From Paenibacillus sp. SZ31 (GTDB lineage Bacteria > Bacillota > Bacilli > Paenibacillales > Paenibacillaceae): a stretch of DNA of 64,000 nt. Location of the stretch: assembly GCF_012912005.1 (NCBI RefSeq), contig NZ_JABBEA010000004.1:1-64000 (forward strand), in the 5' to 3' direction. Within the stretch, counting starts at the first letter, position 1. Every line of letters starts with the position of its first letter. The position numbers and the translations under genes were made by a program. Under the pieces are notes generated by a model. It was not told the DNA's origin. It searched no databases and saw only the letters and a list, made by a program, of their open reading frames with translations. This document shows positions 36,057 to 43,379 of this stretch, in pieces.

Positions 36057-36335
36057 TTACTCCGTAACTGCCTTTTCCATCCATTGGTCATCGATCATCT
36101 GTTGATGCAGGTCACTTGCCCACTGGTCCATACATTTGCAAATGAAATCTTTGCGACATACTGGACAAGGGGTTTTCTGCAGACGGCTGATATTGGTCAT
36201 CTTCCATTCCGGGGAACGGGAGTAGAATACACGGCATTTTGTACCGTCTACCAAATTCATTTTGAATTCATACAATCCGTCTTCCTTGTTACCATAAGCT
36301 AATTCTAAATCTGCAATACGCGGTCTATAAGACAT
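36057..36335 (-). CDS. Small protein with a cysteine cluster, unknown function
   Basis: A 92-residue protein: a beta-rich N-terminal part (DGLYEFKMNLVDGTKCRVFYSRSPEW) and a C-terminal cluster CPVCRKDFICKC (about residues 57-68) that could bind zinc, then a helix rich in Asp/Met/Gln. The ATG at 36335 was chosen with AGGTGA before it; an earlier GTG would overlap that site. It is followed by its own terminator. Family not recognised. Confidence 0.65.
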   Translation of the reverse strand: MSYRPRIADLELAYGNKEDGLYEFKMNLVDGTKCRVFYSRSPEWKMTNISRLQKTPCPVCRKDFICKCMDQWASDLHQQMIDDQWMEKAVTE

Positions 36336-36434
36336 GGATATCACCTGTTTAATTCAAATTTGGTTCATGCAATGACACTACTCAGTACTAAGTTATATTA
36401 AAGAAAATTCAGGTCAATGTCAACTCGCGCATGT

Positions 36435-36680
36435 CTACCCGCCAAACAGAATATCCAGAATCGTCCCTACCTGCCCTTGTTTTTTACCTTTCAAGACATC
36501 CGGATCAAAAACTTCAACATACCCGCAGGAAGCACAGCCCACAAACAGGTAGTGGTTATGCTGAATATCGAACACCTTGCTCAGGCCTGCTCCTGACATG
36601 GAAATTTCCTTAATGTTACAATCCGTGCTCCTGCATTTCGTACATACAAATCGCCGCTCGATCATCTCTTCAATACTCAT
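36435..36680 (-). CDS. Zinc-ribbon protein of the COG3478 (nucleic-acid-binding-like) type
   Basis: An 81-residue protein with two Cys pairs, FVCTKCRSTDCNIKEISM and FVGCASCGYVEVFDPD, that form one zinc ribbon. Between them is a hydrophobic strand pattern (VFDIQHNHYLFV). The end is rich in Gly and hydrophobic residues. It matches in length and layout the small predicted zinc-ribbon proteins of Firmicutes. GGGGGAACGA precedes the ATG. Function unknown. Confidence 0.7.
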   Translation of the reverse strand: MSIEEMIERRFVCTKCRSTDCNIKEISMSGAGLSKVFDIQHNHYLFVGCASCGYVEVFDPDVLKGKKQGQVGTILDILFGG

Positions 36681-36796
36681 CTTCGTTCCCCCTTTATAGA
36701 ATGTGTAGCATGAAGTGGGAGTGCAATTATGTAAAATAGTACGCGATCTAGCATGGAATATCCTGCATTATGTCCATATATTTAATCAACACAAAA

Positions 36797-36817
36797 CCCT
36801 GCCGATTGCCAGCAGGG
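36797..36817 (-). terminator. Weak terminator behind ohr
   Basis: CCCTGC pairs with GCAGGG around a nine-base loop. TTTTG follows on the minus strand. Confidence 0.5.
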
Positions 36818-36890
36818 CTTTGTACTTGAACATCAGGTATCCAGGATACCCTGCTCTATATGTTCCCCGTTACGTACGGGAAGTCACATC

Positions 36891-37310
36891 TTAGACCACG
36901 TTTAATACAACATCAATGTTGCCGCGTGTTGCTTTGGAATACGGACAGAAATCATGCGCCTTGCGGGCCAGATCTTCGGCTTGACTGTGATCCACACCAG
37001 GCATACTCACGTCCAGACGAACAGATAATTGGAAACCGTCATCCGCAGGGTCTTTACCAATGGATACGTTACTTGTTACTACCACATTCTCCAATTTCAC
37101 GCCCGCTTTGCGTGCTACATTGGCAAGGGCACTTTCATAACAGGCACCATATCCAGCTGCAAAGAGTTGCTCAGGGTTGGTACCTTCACCACCGGAACCA
37201 CCAAGCTCTTTGGGCATTTTCAGATCATGTTTGAGCACGCCATCCGAAGAAGTCACCGAACCTGTACGTCCACCTTTAACTGTCGCTACTGCTGTATATA
37301 AAGCTTCCAT
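36891..37310 (-). CDS. ohr: Organic hydroperoxide resistance protein Ohr
   Basis: A 139-residue Ohr peroxiredoxin of the OsmC fold. The two catalytic cysteines are Cys57 in GYGACYESALANVA and Cys122 in AHDFCPYSKATRGN, with the partner Arg15 in GGRTGSV and Glu47 in TNPEQL. It reduces organic and fatty-acid hydroperoxides using lipoylated proteins. The ATG at 37310 was chosen with GAGGGAGAG upstream; longer frames reach into AT-rich leader DNA. No OhrR regulator gene lies nearby, although one may exist elsewhere. Confidence 0.93.
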   Translation of the reverse strand: MEALYTAVATVKGGRTGSVTSSDGVLKHDLKMPKELGGSGGEGTNPEQLFAAGYGACYESALANVARKAGVKLENVVVTSNVSIGKDPADDGFQLSVRLDVSMPGVDHSQAEDLARKAHDFCPYSKATRGNIDVVLNVV

Positions 37311-37531
37311 TAAGAATCTCTCCCTCATCAATATAATTTTTAACTGCCTTCCTTTCAATTTAAACTTCTGGCTCATTTTGAAACGCATTTTGAATCTTTA
37401 TCAGCTTTTACATCTTTATTATTTTCATGCATTTCAAATTCATGGCTGTATTTTCTCTAAGGTTGGGTAATATACGAAGGGTCATCTTCAAGCTGCAACA
37501 GATATTTTGTGCTGATACATAAAAGTTGCAC

Positions 37532-37559
37532 TAGACAAAAACATTTGAAGGAGTACAAT
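37532..37559 (+). promoter_or_regulatory. Promoter of the mntH-type gene
   Basis: TAGACA (37532-37537), 16 bases, TACAAT (37554-37559), about 80 bases before the ATG at 37639. Both boxes match five of six consensus bases. The rest of 37311-37638 holds no gene. Confidence 0.65.
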
Positions 37560-37638
37560 GTAAAAATAAACATAAAAATTTAGATATATCATAAGCGGTT
37601 CATTCCGCATCAATATTTCAAAGTCAGGTGATTATCGT

Positions 37639-38991
37639 ATGAGTAAAAAAAATCCGTTCAACGCTCCTTCAAGAGAATCATTATCTACTGCGGGCATGGC
37701 GCCTTCACTTGGAGAAGCTCATAACTCCATGAAAGTTCCACAGAATGCTGCATGGTGGAAGAAATTCCTCGCCTTTGTAGGCCCTGGATACCTTGTTGCC
37801 GTAGGTTACATGGACCCCGGGAACTGGGCAACAGATATCGCAGGCGGCTCGCAGTTCGGGTATACCTTGTTATCCGTTATCCTGTTATCGAACCTGATGG
37901 CCGTTGTCCTTCAGTCGCTGGCTGGCAAACTCGGCATCGTCACTGGACGGGATCTGGCTCAAGCCTGTCGTGAACGATTCAGCATGCCTGTTGTCATGAT
38001 GTTATGGATTCTGTGTGAACTTGCCATTGCAGCTACCGATCTGGCTGAGGTCATAGGTTCTGCCATCGCGTTAAAACTGTTATTTAACATCCCCATGTTA
38101 TACGGCGTGATCATCACCGCAGTTGATGTACTCCTGATTCTTGTACTGCAAAACAAAGGCTTCCGCGCTCTGGAAACTCTCGTCATTGTGCTGATGGCAA
38201 CCATAGCCCTCTGCTTCGGTATTGACCTGTTTCTGGCGAAACCCGATATGGGCGGTGTTCTCCATGGTTTTGTACCAAATGTTGAGATTCTGCAAAACCC
38301 GGCCATGCTCTATATCGCTATTGGTATTATTGGAGCAACCGTGATGCCGCATAATCTGTACCTGCATTCTTCCATTGTGCAGACCCGTCAGATTGAACAG
38401 ACAGCACAGGGCAAAAAAGAAGCCATTCGGTACTCGACCATGGACTCTACAATCGCACTGACACTGGCCCTGTTCATTAATTCAGCCATCCTGATTGTAT
38501 CTGCTGCTGTATTTCACAGTGCTGGTATGACGCAGGTTGCCGAGATCGCAGATGCCTACCATCTGCTGACACCTCTATTGGGTACAACGGTTGCAAGTAT
38601 TCTGTTCGGTGTGGCGCTGTTAGCATCAGGTCAGAACTCTACCCTTACAGGTACACTCGCTGGGCAGATTGTCATGGAAGGTTTTCTGAACATTCGAATT
38701 CCAGCATGGCTGCGCAGACTGGTTACACGTCTGATTGCCATCATTCCGGCGGTAATTGTCACAGCCATTGCAGGCGAACATGGCACAGAAGAATTGCTCA
38801 TTTTGAGCCAGGTTGTGCTGTCTCTTCAATTACCTTTTGCTGTAATCCCTCTGGTGATGTTCACGAGTGATAAAAAAAGCATGGGTGCATTCGCCAACAA
38901 GTTATGGCTCAAAATCATCTCATGGGTCATTGCAGCTATTATCGTTGTGCTGAATGTATATCTGATCATTCAGACGATCCGGTTGTTCTAA
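37639..38991 (+). CDS. mntH: Nramp family divalent metal (Mn2+) transporter
   Basis: A 450-residue proton-coupled transporter with 11-12 membrane helices. The metal-binding motif DPGNWATDI lies in the first helix (about residues 57-65) and [12 protein letters not shown] in the sixth (about 238-249), both characteristic of Nramp. MntH imports manganese. The N-terminus is a 45-residue cytoplasmic stretch, longer than usual. A promoter lies upstream at 37532; a dyad for an MntR-type repressor was not identified. It is a single-gene unit with terminator. Confidence 0.92.
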   Translation: MSKKNPFNAPSRESLSTAGMAPSLGEAHNSMKVPQNAAWWKKFLAFVGPGYLVAVGYMDPGNWATDIAGGSQFGYTLLSVILLSNLMAVVLQSLAGKLGIVTGRDLAQACRERFSMPVVMMLWILCELAIAATDLAEVIGSAIALKLLFNIPMLYGVIITAVDVLLILVLQNKGFRALETLVIVLMATIALCFGIDLFLAKPDMGGVLHGFVPNVEILQNPAMLYIAIGIIGATVMPHNLYLHSSIVQTRQIEQTAQGKKEAIRYSTMDSTIALTLALFINSAILIVSAAVFHSAGMTQVAEIADAYHLLTPLLGTTVASILFGVALLASGQNSTLTGTLAGQIVMEGFLNIRIPAWLRRLVTRLIAIIPAVIVTAIAGEHGTEELLILSQVVLSLQLPFAVIPLVMFTSDKKSMGAFANKLWLKIISWVIAAIIVVLNVYLIIQTIRLF

Positions 38992-39017
38992 TCTGGTTCT
39001 AATCGACTAAATAATTA

Positions 39018-39064
39018 AAAGGCTGATCGACTCCGGTATGCTATACCCAAGTTGATCAGCCTTT
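39018..39064 (+). terminator. Terminator of the mntH-type gene
   Basis: AAAGGCTGATC(G)ACT pairs with AGT(T)GATCAGCCTTT, a long perfect-arm hairpin 27 bases past the stop. A-rich before and T-rich after, so it may work both ways. Confidence 0.85.
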
Positions 39065-39122
39065 ATTGTTGCTGTACAGCAACGTGTTTTCATTTAGAGT
39101 AGAACCTCTCGTACGCAATCAT

Positions 39123-39806
39123 CTATTCCTGGTTTGGTATCAGTAATGGCAGAAGTTGATCCAACGAATCAACGGTCCAATCCGCACGTTCGTCATCCGA
39201 TAGTTCTGGCTGGAATCTTCCGTAACCCTGCATAATTCGAATCGTGTGCATGCCCAGCTTCCGAGCAGGTATAATGTCGTTATCGATCCGATCGCCGATC
39301 ATGACGGCTTCCTCCGGTTCACAACCGGCCTGTTTCAAGGCCACAGCGTATAACTCAGGGTCTGGCTTGGACACTCCTTCTTCAGCCGAACATGCCAGAA
39401 CATCAACATACTTCCGCAAGCCGTAGCTCTCCAGTCTCTCTTCCGTTCCAGGACTCTGATTGGCAATAATGCCAATGCGATAATGCCGTGACAACTGCTG
39501 AAGAACGGAATCTGCTGAAGGAAAAGGACGTTCAAGATCTTTTTGAAACTTCAGCTTGTCCTGAATCTGTTTCTGATGCCCCTCGTCTTCAACGAATGTG
39601 CGAATCGCCACTCTCATAGGCCATTGCTCATATTCTCGGTAACAGCTCGCGAACAGTTCGCGTACCGCCTCAATTGTCACCGGATACCCCAAAGCACAAG
39701 CTTCACGGACGAACTGTCCGATAATATCATCAACCGGCTCCCATTCATCCACCAGCGTATCTCCAACATCAAAAAACAACCACTTTAATCCACCTACATC
39801 CGGCAC
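39123..39806 (-). CDS. HAD-superfamily hydrolase (subfamily IA)
   Basis: A 227-residue phosphatase-like protein. The catalytic Asp pair is in LFFDVGDTLVDEW (about residue 10-12), a cap domain follows, then IANQSPGTEERLESYGL (motif II), KPDPELY with the motif III lysine, and MIGDRIDNDIIPARKLGMHT (motif IV). The GTG at 39806 has AAGGAGG seven bases upstream. Subfamily IA enzymes dephosphorylate sugar phosphates, phosphoglycolate or nucleotides; the substrate is unknown. Confidence 0.86.
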   Translation of the reverse strand: MPDVGGLKWLFFDVGDTLVDEWEPVDDIIGQFVREACALGYPVTIEAVRELFASCYREYEQWPMRVAIRTFVEDEGHQKQIQDKLKFQKDLERPFPSADSVLQQLSRHYRIGIIANQSPGTEERLESYGLRKYVDVLACSAEEGVSKPDPELYAVALKQAGCEPEEAVMIGDRIDNDIIPARKLGMHTIRIMQGYGRFQPELSDDERADWTVDSLDQLLPLLIPNQE

Positions 39807-39835
39807 GCCAATTCCTCCTTGTAAGCATAAAAAAG

Positions 39836-39864
39836 AAGACCCACCATCCTGCATGAGTCTCCTC
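39836..39864 (-). terminator. Terminator of the c-di-AMP-controlled gene
   Basis: AGACTCA pairs with TGGGTCT (one wobble) and a run of six Ts follows on the minus strand. It lies between the HAD start and the stop of the gene at 39981. Confidence 0.6.
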
Positions 39865-39980
39865 AAATTTCCGTTTATCGATGAATCAATTTCATAATAC
39901 CTTGAGTGAATTCTGAAATTGATTCTAATACATTCAATTATAACAGGCACCTTACACCTGAGCAATCACAAGCTATGGCA

Positions 39981-40379
39981 TCAACCATTGAGGAGAAAGC
40001 CGACTTCCCCATTGAGCGAATATACAATCCGGTCTGCGCCCATCCCCCGATAGATGCCCTTTGGATTACTCTGCTCCGTAATGACACACAGGGATTTAGA
40101 TGTCCATGAACGGCAGATCTGCAAATAACGACAGGTCAGATTCAGACTGTTCTCGAAAATAAACACATTGCCTACGCTACCCTGCGGCAAAAACCATTTT
40201 TGAGCTGCAGCCGTATTCATTCGAATAACATGCTCTACCCCGATTCTGCGGAGTCTCCGCTCTTCTCCTGCACTGTTGGTTAGAACGGCAAACGGCATTT
40301 TTTTGTACATCAGCAATTTGATAAATTTGCGTCCTGCTTCATTTGGAGCAGTCACTAAGATCATCTCAGTATCCATCAT
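39981..40379 (-). CDS. Small Rossmann-like protein of unknown function, behind a c-di-AMP riboswitch
   Basis: A 132-residue protein that starts with a beta-alpha-beta pattern (EMILVTAPNEAGRKFIKLLMYKKMPFAVLTNSAGEERRLRRIGVEHVI), loosely like an NAD-binding or TrkA-N-type nucleotide fold, though the glycine pattern is not classical. A second half is Ser/Cys-containing (NSLNLTCRYLQICRSWTSKSLCVIT). GGGAGG precedes the ATG. It is the only gene after a ydaO-type riboswitch and terminator, so its expression should fall or rise with cyclic di-AMP. Such riboswitches commonly govern potassium uptake and wall hydrolases; a link to ion transport is possible but unproven. Confidence 0.7.
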   Translation of the reverse strand: MMDTEMILVTAPNEAGRKFIKLLMYKKMPFAVLTNSAGEERRLRRIGVEHVIRMNTAAAQKWFLPQGSVGNVFIFENSLNLTCRYLQICRSWTSKSLCVITEQSNPKGIYRGMGADRIVYSLNGEVGFLLNG

Positions 40380-40405
40380 TCGTTCCTCCCTTGGCGTGAA
40401 AAGAC

Positions 40406-40450
40406 AACAAAAAAGAAGCGTGGGGGACCAAGGCCTCCCGAACGCTTCTT
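40406..40450 (-). terminator. Expression-platform terminator of the c-di-AMP riboswitch
   Basis: AGAAGCGT pairs with ACGCTTCT around an inner GGGGG/CCC stem, followed by six to eight Ts on the minus strand. It stands between the aptamer and the start of the gene at 40379. Confidence 0.85.
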
Positions 40451-40464
40451 AAATAACCCATGGC

Positions 40465-40660
40465 GAAAACACCATGAACCAGCGTACGGCTTGTTGCCTC
40501 TCCCTTTAACGCTTACGAGGTTAGCTGACGGATTCGGGCGCGAGAGTCGCCCTATTTCCGGCTGTCACCGGAAAATTCACCCCATGAATGCCCACTGTCC
40601 TGGACAGCGCATTCCGTTGGTTCCCCCGTTTCCCATTCATCAATGAATGGAAACTCAGCG
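40465..40660 (-). promoter_or_regulatory. Cyclic di-AMP riboswitch (ydaO-yuaA type)
   Basis: The minus strand shows the highly conserved core of this class: GGGGAACCAA, ATGGGGTGAATTT, AGGGCGAC and CCCGAATCCGTCAGCTAACC followed by TCGTAAGCGTTAAAGGGAG. The order and spacing match known ydaO aptamers, which have two pseudo-symmetric ligand sites. A terminator hairpin follows at once, so ligand binding should favour termination. The controlled gene is at 39981-40379. Confidence 0.93.
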
Positions 40661-40976
40661 ATTAAAACATCGTTCGTATATCTTAAGGTAAGATCGAGCG
40701 ATATTATCGTTTGTTTCGTTTTTCAAGTACAATTTAGTTTAAATTGAAATTACGTTATGAATCATACACCCCCGCCATGACGGTGTAAAGTCCGCAGAGA
40801 TCACCGAATCGGCAGATTTTTGCCAATACTCATCCATAATAACGCTTACAATAAGGTTATACTCTATCCATCTCTTCAAGGCTATCTAATTCTCACTCTG
40901 ACGAAAATCACTTCGCAATTCATTCACGTATTCTGCACAACTTGTCTGTTTTGATTCTTTTAACACCACATTAGTT
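40661..40976. other. Gene-free stretch between the riboswitch and the peroxidase promoter
   Basis: No frame with a ribosome binding site. It likely holds the promoter of the riboswitch transcript on the minus strand; no convincing boxes stand out. Confidence 0.3.
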
Positions 40977-41005
40977 TTGCAATATTTAATTGCAACCAAT
41001 ATAAT
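40977..41005 (+). promoter_or_regulatory. Promoter with an overlapping palindrome, upstream of the glutathione peroxidase gene
   Basis: TTGCAA (40977-40982), exactly 17 bases, TATAAT (41000-41005). The -35 box is one arm of a perfect inverted repeat TTGCAAT-ATTTA-ATTGCAA (40977-40995). A protein bound to the palindrome would cover the -35 and spacer, so a repressor is likely. A regulator of the MarR/OhrR kind is plausible by analogy with peroxide operons but not shown. Confidence 0.8.
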
Positions 41006-41041
41006 AGAAGATATAAGAGTATATCAATGGAGGCGATTTAG

Positions 41042-41521
41042 ATGACAGTCTACGATTACAAAGTGAATACCCTTCGCGGTCAAGAAGTTGAAATGTCCGA
41101 CTACCGTGACAAAGTGCTCCTGATTGTGAATACGGCAAGCTCATGCGGCCTTACCCCTCAATTCAAAGGTCTGCAAGAACTGCAAGACAAGTTTCAAGAT
41201 GCTCCATTTGAAGTTCTTGGTTTCCCAAGCAACCAGTTTGCACAGGAAAAAGGTTCTTCCGACGATATTGCCGAGTTCTGTCAGATGAATTATGGCGTGA
41301 GCTTCCCCATGTTTGAGAAAATTGATGTGAACGGCTCAAGCGCTCACCCACTTTTCCAACACCTTAGCACAGAAGCTCCTGGCTTGCTCGGCTCTAAAGC
41401 AATCAAATGGAATTTCACCAAATTCCTTGTGGATCAGAACGGACAGGTACTGAAACGTTATGCTCCCAAAACAACACCTGACAAGATTGAAGAAGATATC
41501 AAGAACTTACTCCAAAAATAA
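41042..41521 (+). CDS. Glutathione peroxidase-family thiol peroxidase
   Basis: A 159-residue thioredoxin-fold peroxidase. The active-site Cys35 lies in NTASSCGLTPQF (a Cys in place of selenocysteine), with Gln in GFPSNQF and Trp in IKWNFTKFLVD. In Bacillales such enzymes (BsaA type) act on hydroperoxides using thioredoxin. GGAGG with an eight-base spacer precedes the ATG. The gene has a strong promoter with an overlapping operator-like palindrome and its own terminator. Confidence 0.92.
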   Translation: MTVYDYKVNTLRGQEVEMSDYRDKVLLIVNTASSCGLTPQFKGLQELQDKFQDAPFEVLGFPSNQFAQEKGSSDDIAEFCQMNYGVSFPMFEKIDVNGSSAHPLFQHLSTEAPGLLGSKAIKWNFTKFLVDQNGQVLKRYAPKTTPDKIEEDIKNLLQK

Positions 41522-41526
41522 TACAC

Positions 41527-41587
41527 AGGCCACCCGTAGCCGGAAGGCAGAGCACCATTGCCCCCGGTAATGGATGGCCTTTTTTTC
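41527..41587 (+). terminator. Terminator of the peroxidase gene
   Basis: Long imperfect stem (AGGCCA...TGGCCT with CCATT/AATGG inside) followed by seven Ts. Confidence 0.8.
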
Positions 41588-41620
41588 AACCCAAATGTCA
41601 TACTGTTCAAAAAAGACAAA

Positions 41621-41657
41621 AAGAAGAAGCTTTCCAATAACGGAAAGCTTCTTCTTC
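41621..41657 (-). terminator. Terminator of the first tRNA-Leu gene
   Basis: AAGAAGAAGCTTTCC and its complement form a perfect 15-base stem around a five-to-seven-base loop. T-rich sequence follows on the minus strand. Confidence 0.85.
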
Positions 41658-41670
41658 ATCGTTCATATGA

Positions 41671-41753
41671 TGCGGTCGAGAGGACTCGAACCTCCACGGG
41701 CATACGCCCACTACCCCCTCAAGATAGCGTGTCTGCCATTCCACCACGACCGC
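41671..41753 (-). tRNA. tRNA-Leu (anticodon GAG)
   Basis: Minus-strand cloverleaf of 83 bases: acceptor GCGGTCG/CGACCGC with discriminator A, D-arm GTGGTGGAATGGCAGACAC, anticodon loop CTTGAGG, long variable arm GGGC-GTAT-GCCC and T-arm GAGG-TTCGAGT-CCTC. CCA is not encoded. It is nearly the same as the copy at 54691-54773, differing only by a compensated pair in the variable arm. Confidence 0.95.
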
Positions 41754-41988
41754 ATGTCGTAAATAATCGGCAACAGAATTGATTATACCGGGTTCTGATC
41801 TAAAAGTAAAGTGTTTTCTATTACTTCTTTTTCAGATAGGCATTTTCATCAAAAATCGCATATTCTCGTCATCTTTACCCATGAACTGCATATTATTAGA
41901 TTCGATCCCCTCTTTTCCGGTTAGAGCTGATCTTGTTGATTCATTTATATATAGTCCTCCCTACATTTCGCAAACATTTAACTTTTAA

Positions 41989-42005
41989 TGTCATATAAAA
42001 TAACA
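41989..42005 (+). promoter_or_regulatory. GlnR/TnrA-type nitrogen box upstream of the extra ureF
   Basis: TGTCA-TATAAAA-TAACA fits the TGTNA-N7-TNACA consensus of the Bacillus nitrogen regulators GlnR and TnrA exactly. It lies 175 bases before the GTG start of the ureF paralogue. A TATAAT lies at 42090-42095 but its -35 is weak. The rest of 41754-42179 holds no gene. Confidence 0.6.
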
Positions 42006-42179
42006 CAAATACTGAATTCCAGATTTAATTTGCTGAATTTCAATGACACTATTGACAAAAAGCGGACGTTTATGGGACGATAACTATCATATAATTCGGA
42101 TTTTCAAACATAAAGCAAACAAAAAGGAATATAAATGTTACTTAAAGTGACATTTAACGAACACAGGAGGCGAATGATC

Positions 42180-42881
42180 GTGAACCGTGGGAATAAGCTG
42201 CTCGATTATGTTAAACTGCTTGATTCCTCTATTCAGGTTGGAGGGTTTACCCATTCCTTCGGCATGGATATCCATATCAAGGAGGGTACCATTCGTAATG
42301 CTGAAGATCTCGAATCATTCATGCGTTGTCAGTTGCACCCCAGCATCGTTCGTCTTGAAGGCATGGCTATCAAAGGCATCTATACCGCAGCAGATCACAA
42401 CGATACATGGCGAATAGCCCTGATCGACAAGCTCGTCCATGTTCAGCGAACTCCTGGAGATCTCAGAGAACAAGCTGCTACCATGGGTAAACGATTGATC
42501 AGACTCGCACGCGCTCTGCACCCCTGGATTGATTTCAGCCAGCTTGAACAGATCTTCGCCAAATATGATTCGGTTGGCTGCCTCTCCACTGTTCACGCCT
42601 GGATTAACCACCACCTCGATATCCCTGTCGAGGCGGCAGTTCTTGGTTATCTGCATTCAGCCATGAATGCCTGCATAACCGAAGCCTCCAAAGTTATTCC
42701 TCTGGACACCGAAACAATCAAAGATCTGACGGTACGCCTGGCCGCAGATCTGGAGAATGAATGGAACACCGTCAGCGCCTCGGCTGCGGATGGACTGGCA
42801 CAGCCAACCTCGATGTCCATGAAATCGTTTTTCCCCAGTTTCCATATGCTTGGAGCTGGACTTCATGCCTACAGGGCCTAA
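42180..42881 (+). CDS. UreF-like urease accessory protein, extra copy
   Basis: A 233-residue helical protein clearly related to the UreF at 51662: NKLLDYVKLLDSSIQVGGFTHSFGMD, SFMRCQLHPSIVRLEGMAIKGIY, VHVQRTPGDLREQAATMGKRLIRLARALHPW. The urease-cluster UreF ends with the usual MRHE...ARLFMS segment; here the end is TSMSMKSFFPSFHMLGAGLHAYRA instead, so the C-terminal UreD/UreG-binding part has changed. The GTG at 42180 was chosen with AGGAGG nine bases upstream, and it aligns with the start of the other UreF. It sits alone with its own nitrogen box and terminator, 7 kb from ureABC. Role unproven. Confidence 0.85.
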   Translation: MNRGNKLLDYVKLLDSSIQVGGFTHSFGMDIHIKEGTIRNAEDLESFMRCQLHPSIVRLEGMAIKGIYTAADHNDTWRIALIDKLVHVQRTPGDLREQAATMGKRLIRLARALHPWIDFSQLEQIFAKYDSVGCLSTVHAWINHHLDIPVEAAVLGYLHSAMNACITEASKVIPLDTETIKDLTVRLAADLENEWNTVSASAADGLAQPTSMSMKSFFPSFHMLGAGLHAYRA

Positions 42882-42928
42882 TCCTTGTCCACCTACACCT
42901 ACTCTCCTTCATTCAGACAAACAAAAAA

Positions 42929-42966
42929 AAACACGCGGCAACCTCCTTGCCGACGTGTTTTTTGTC
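42929..42966 (+). terminator. Terminator of the extra ureF
   Basis: AACACG.GGCAA pairs with TTGCC.CGTGTT and runs into seven Ts. Confidence 0.85.
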
Positions 42967-43037
42967 ATTTTATTGGTTTTTTTAACGTATTTACGCCATT
43001 TTACATCACAAAATACACTTTTTTCCGTCTTTTTTAA

Positions 43038-43066
43038 TTGTTAGATGACGGATTTACGTATATAAT
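43038..43066 (+). promoter_or_regulatory. Promoter of the HTH-PAS gene pair
   Basis: TTGTTA (43038-43043), exactly 17 bases, TATAAT (43061-43066), about 80 bases before the TTG start at 43149. Confidence 0.7.
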
Positions 43067-43148
43067 AAAATATACAGCTCGCATTTCTATATATTCTACA
43101 TGAAGAAAGGGCGACTGAATACTACATTCTAACCAGGGGTGAACCCTT

Positions 43149-43352
43149 TTGAACAAGAAAAAACCAGTGACTCCGTTCGGATGGGCCATCAAACGACGGC
43201 TAACCGAACTTCAAGTGGACCAGAAGACCTTTTGTGAACAGCACGACATCCCACCCTATCGTTTATCCAATCTCATTCACGGCACACGCAAAGCAACCCG
43301 ATTCAGACACCTGGTCGCTGATATTTTGGATATTCCAGATGAACTGAGATAA
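43149..43352 (+). CDS. Small helix-turn-helix protein
   Basis: A 67-residue basic protein. Residues 10-60 fit a Cro/XRE-like fold: FGWAIKRRLTELQVDQKTFCEQHDIPPYRLSNLIHGTRK, where a recognition helix follows a typical turn. The last part is LVADILDIPDELR. AGGGGTG precedes the TTG by about nine bases. The PAS gene follows after 27 bases on the same strand, so they form one transcript. It could repress the neighbouring urea genes, but there is no direct evidence. Confidence 0.7.
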   Translation: MNKKKPVTPFGWAIKRRLTELQVDQKTFCEQHDIPPYRLSNLIHGTRKATRFRHLVADILDIPDELR

Positions 43353-43379
43353 GATTTTTGCCAAAGGAGGACCCCATCC

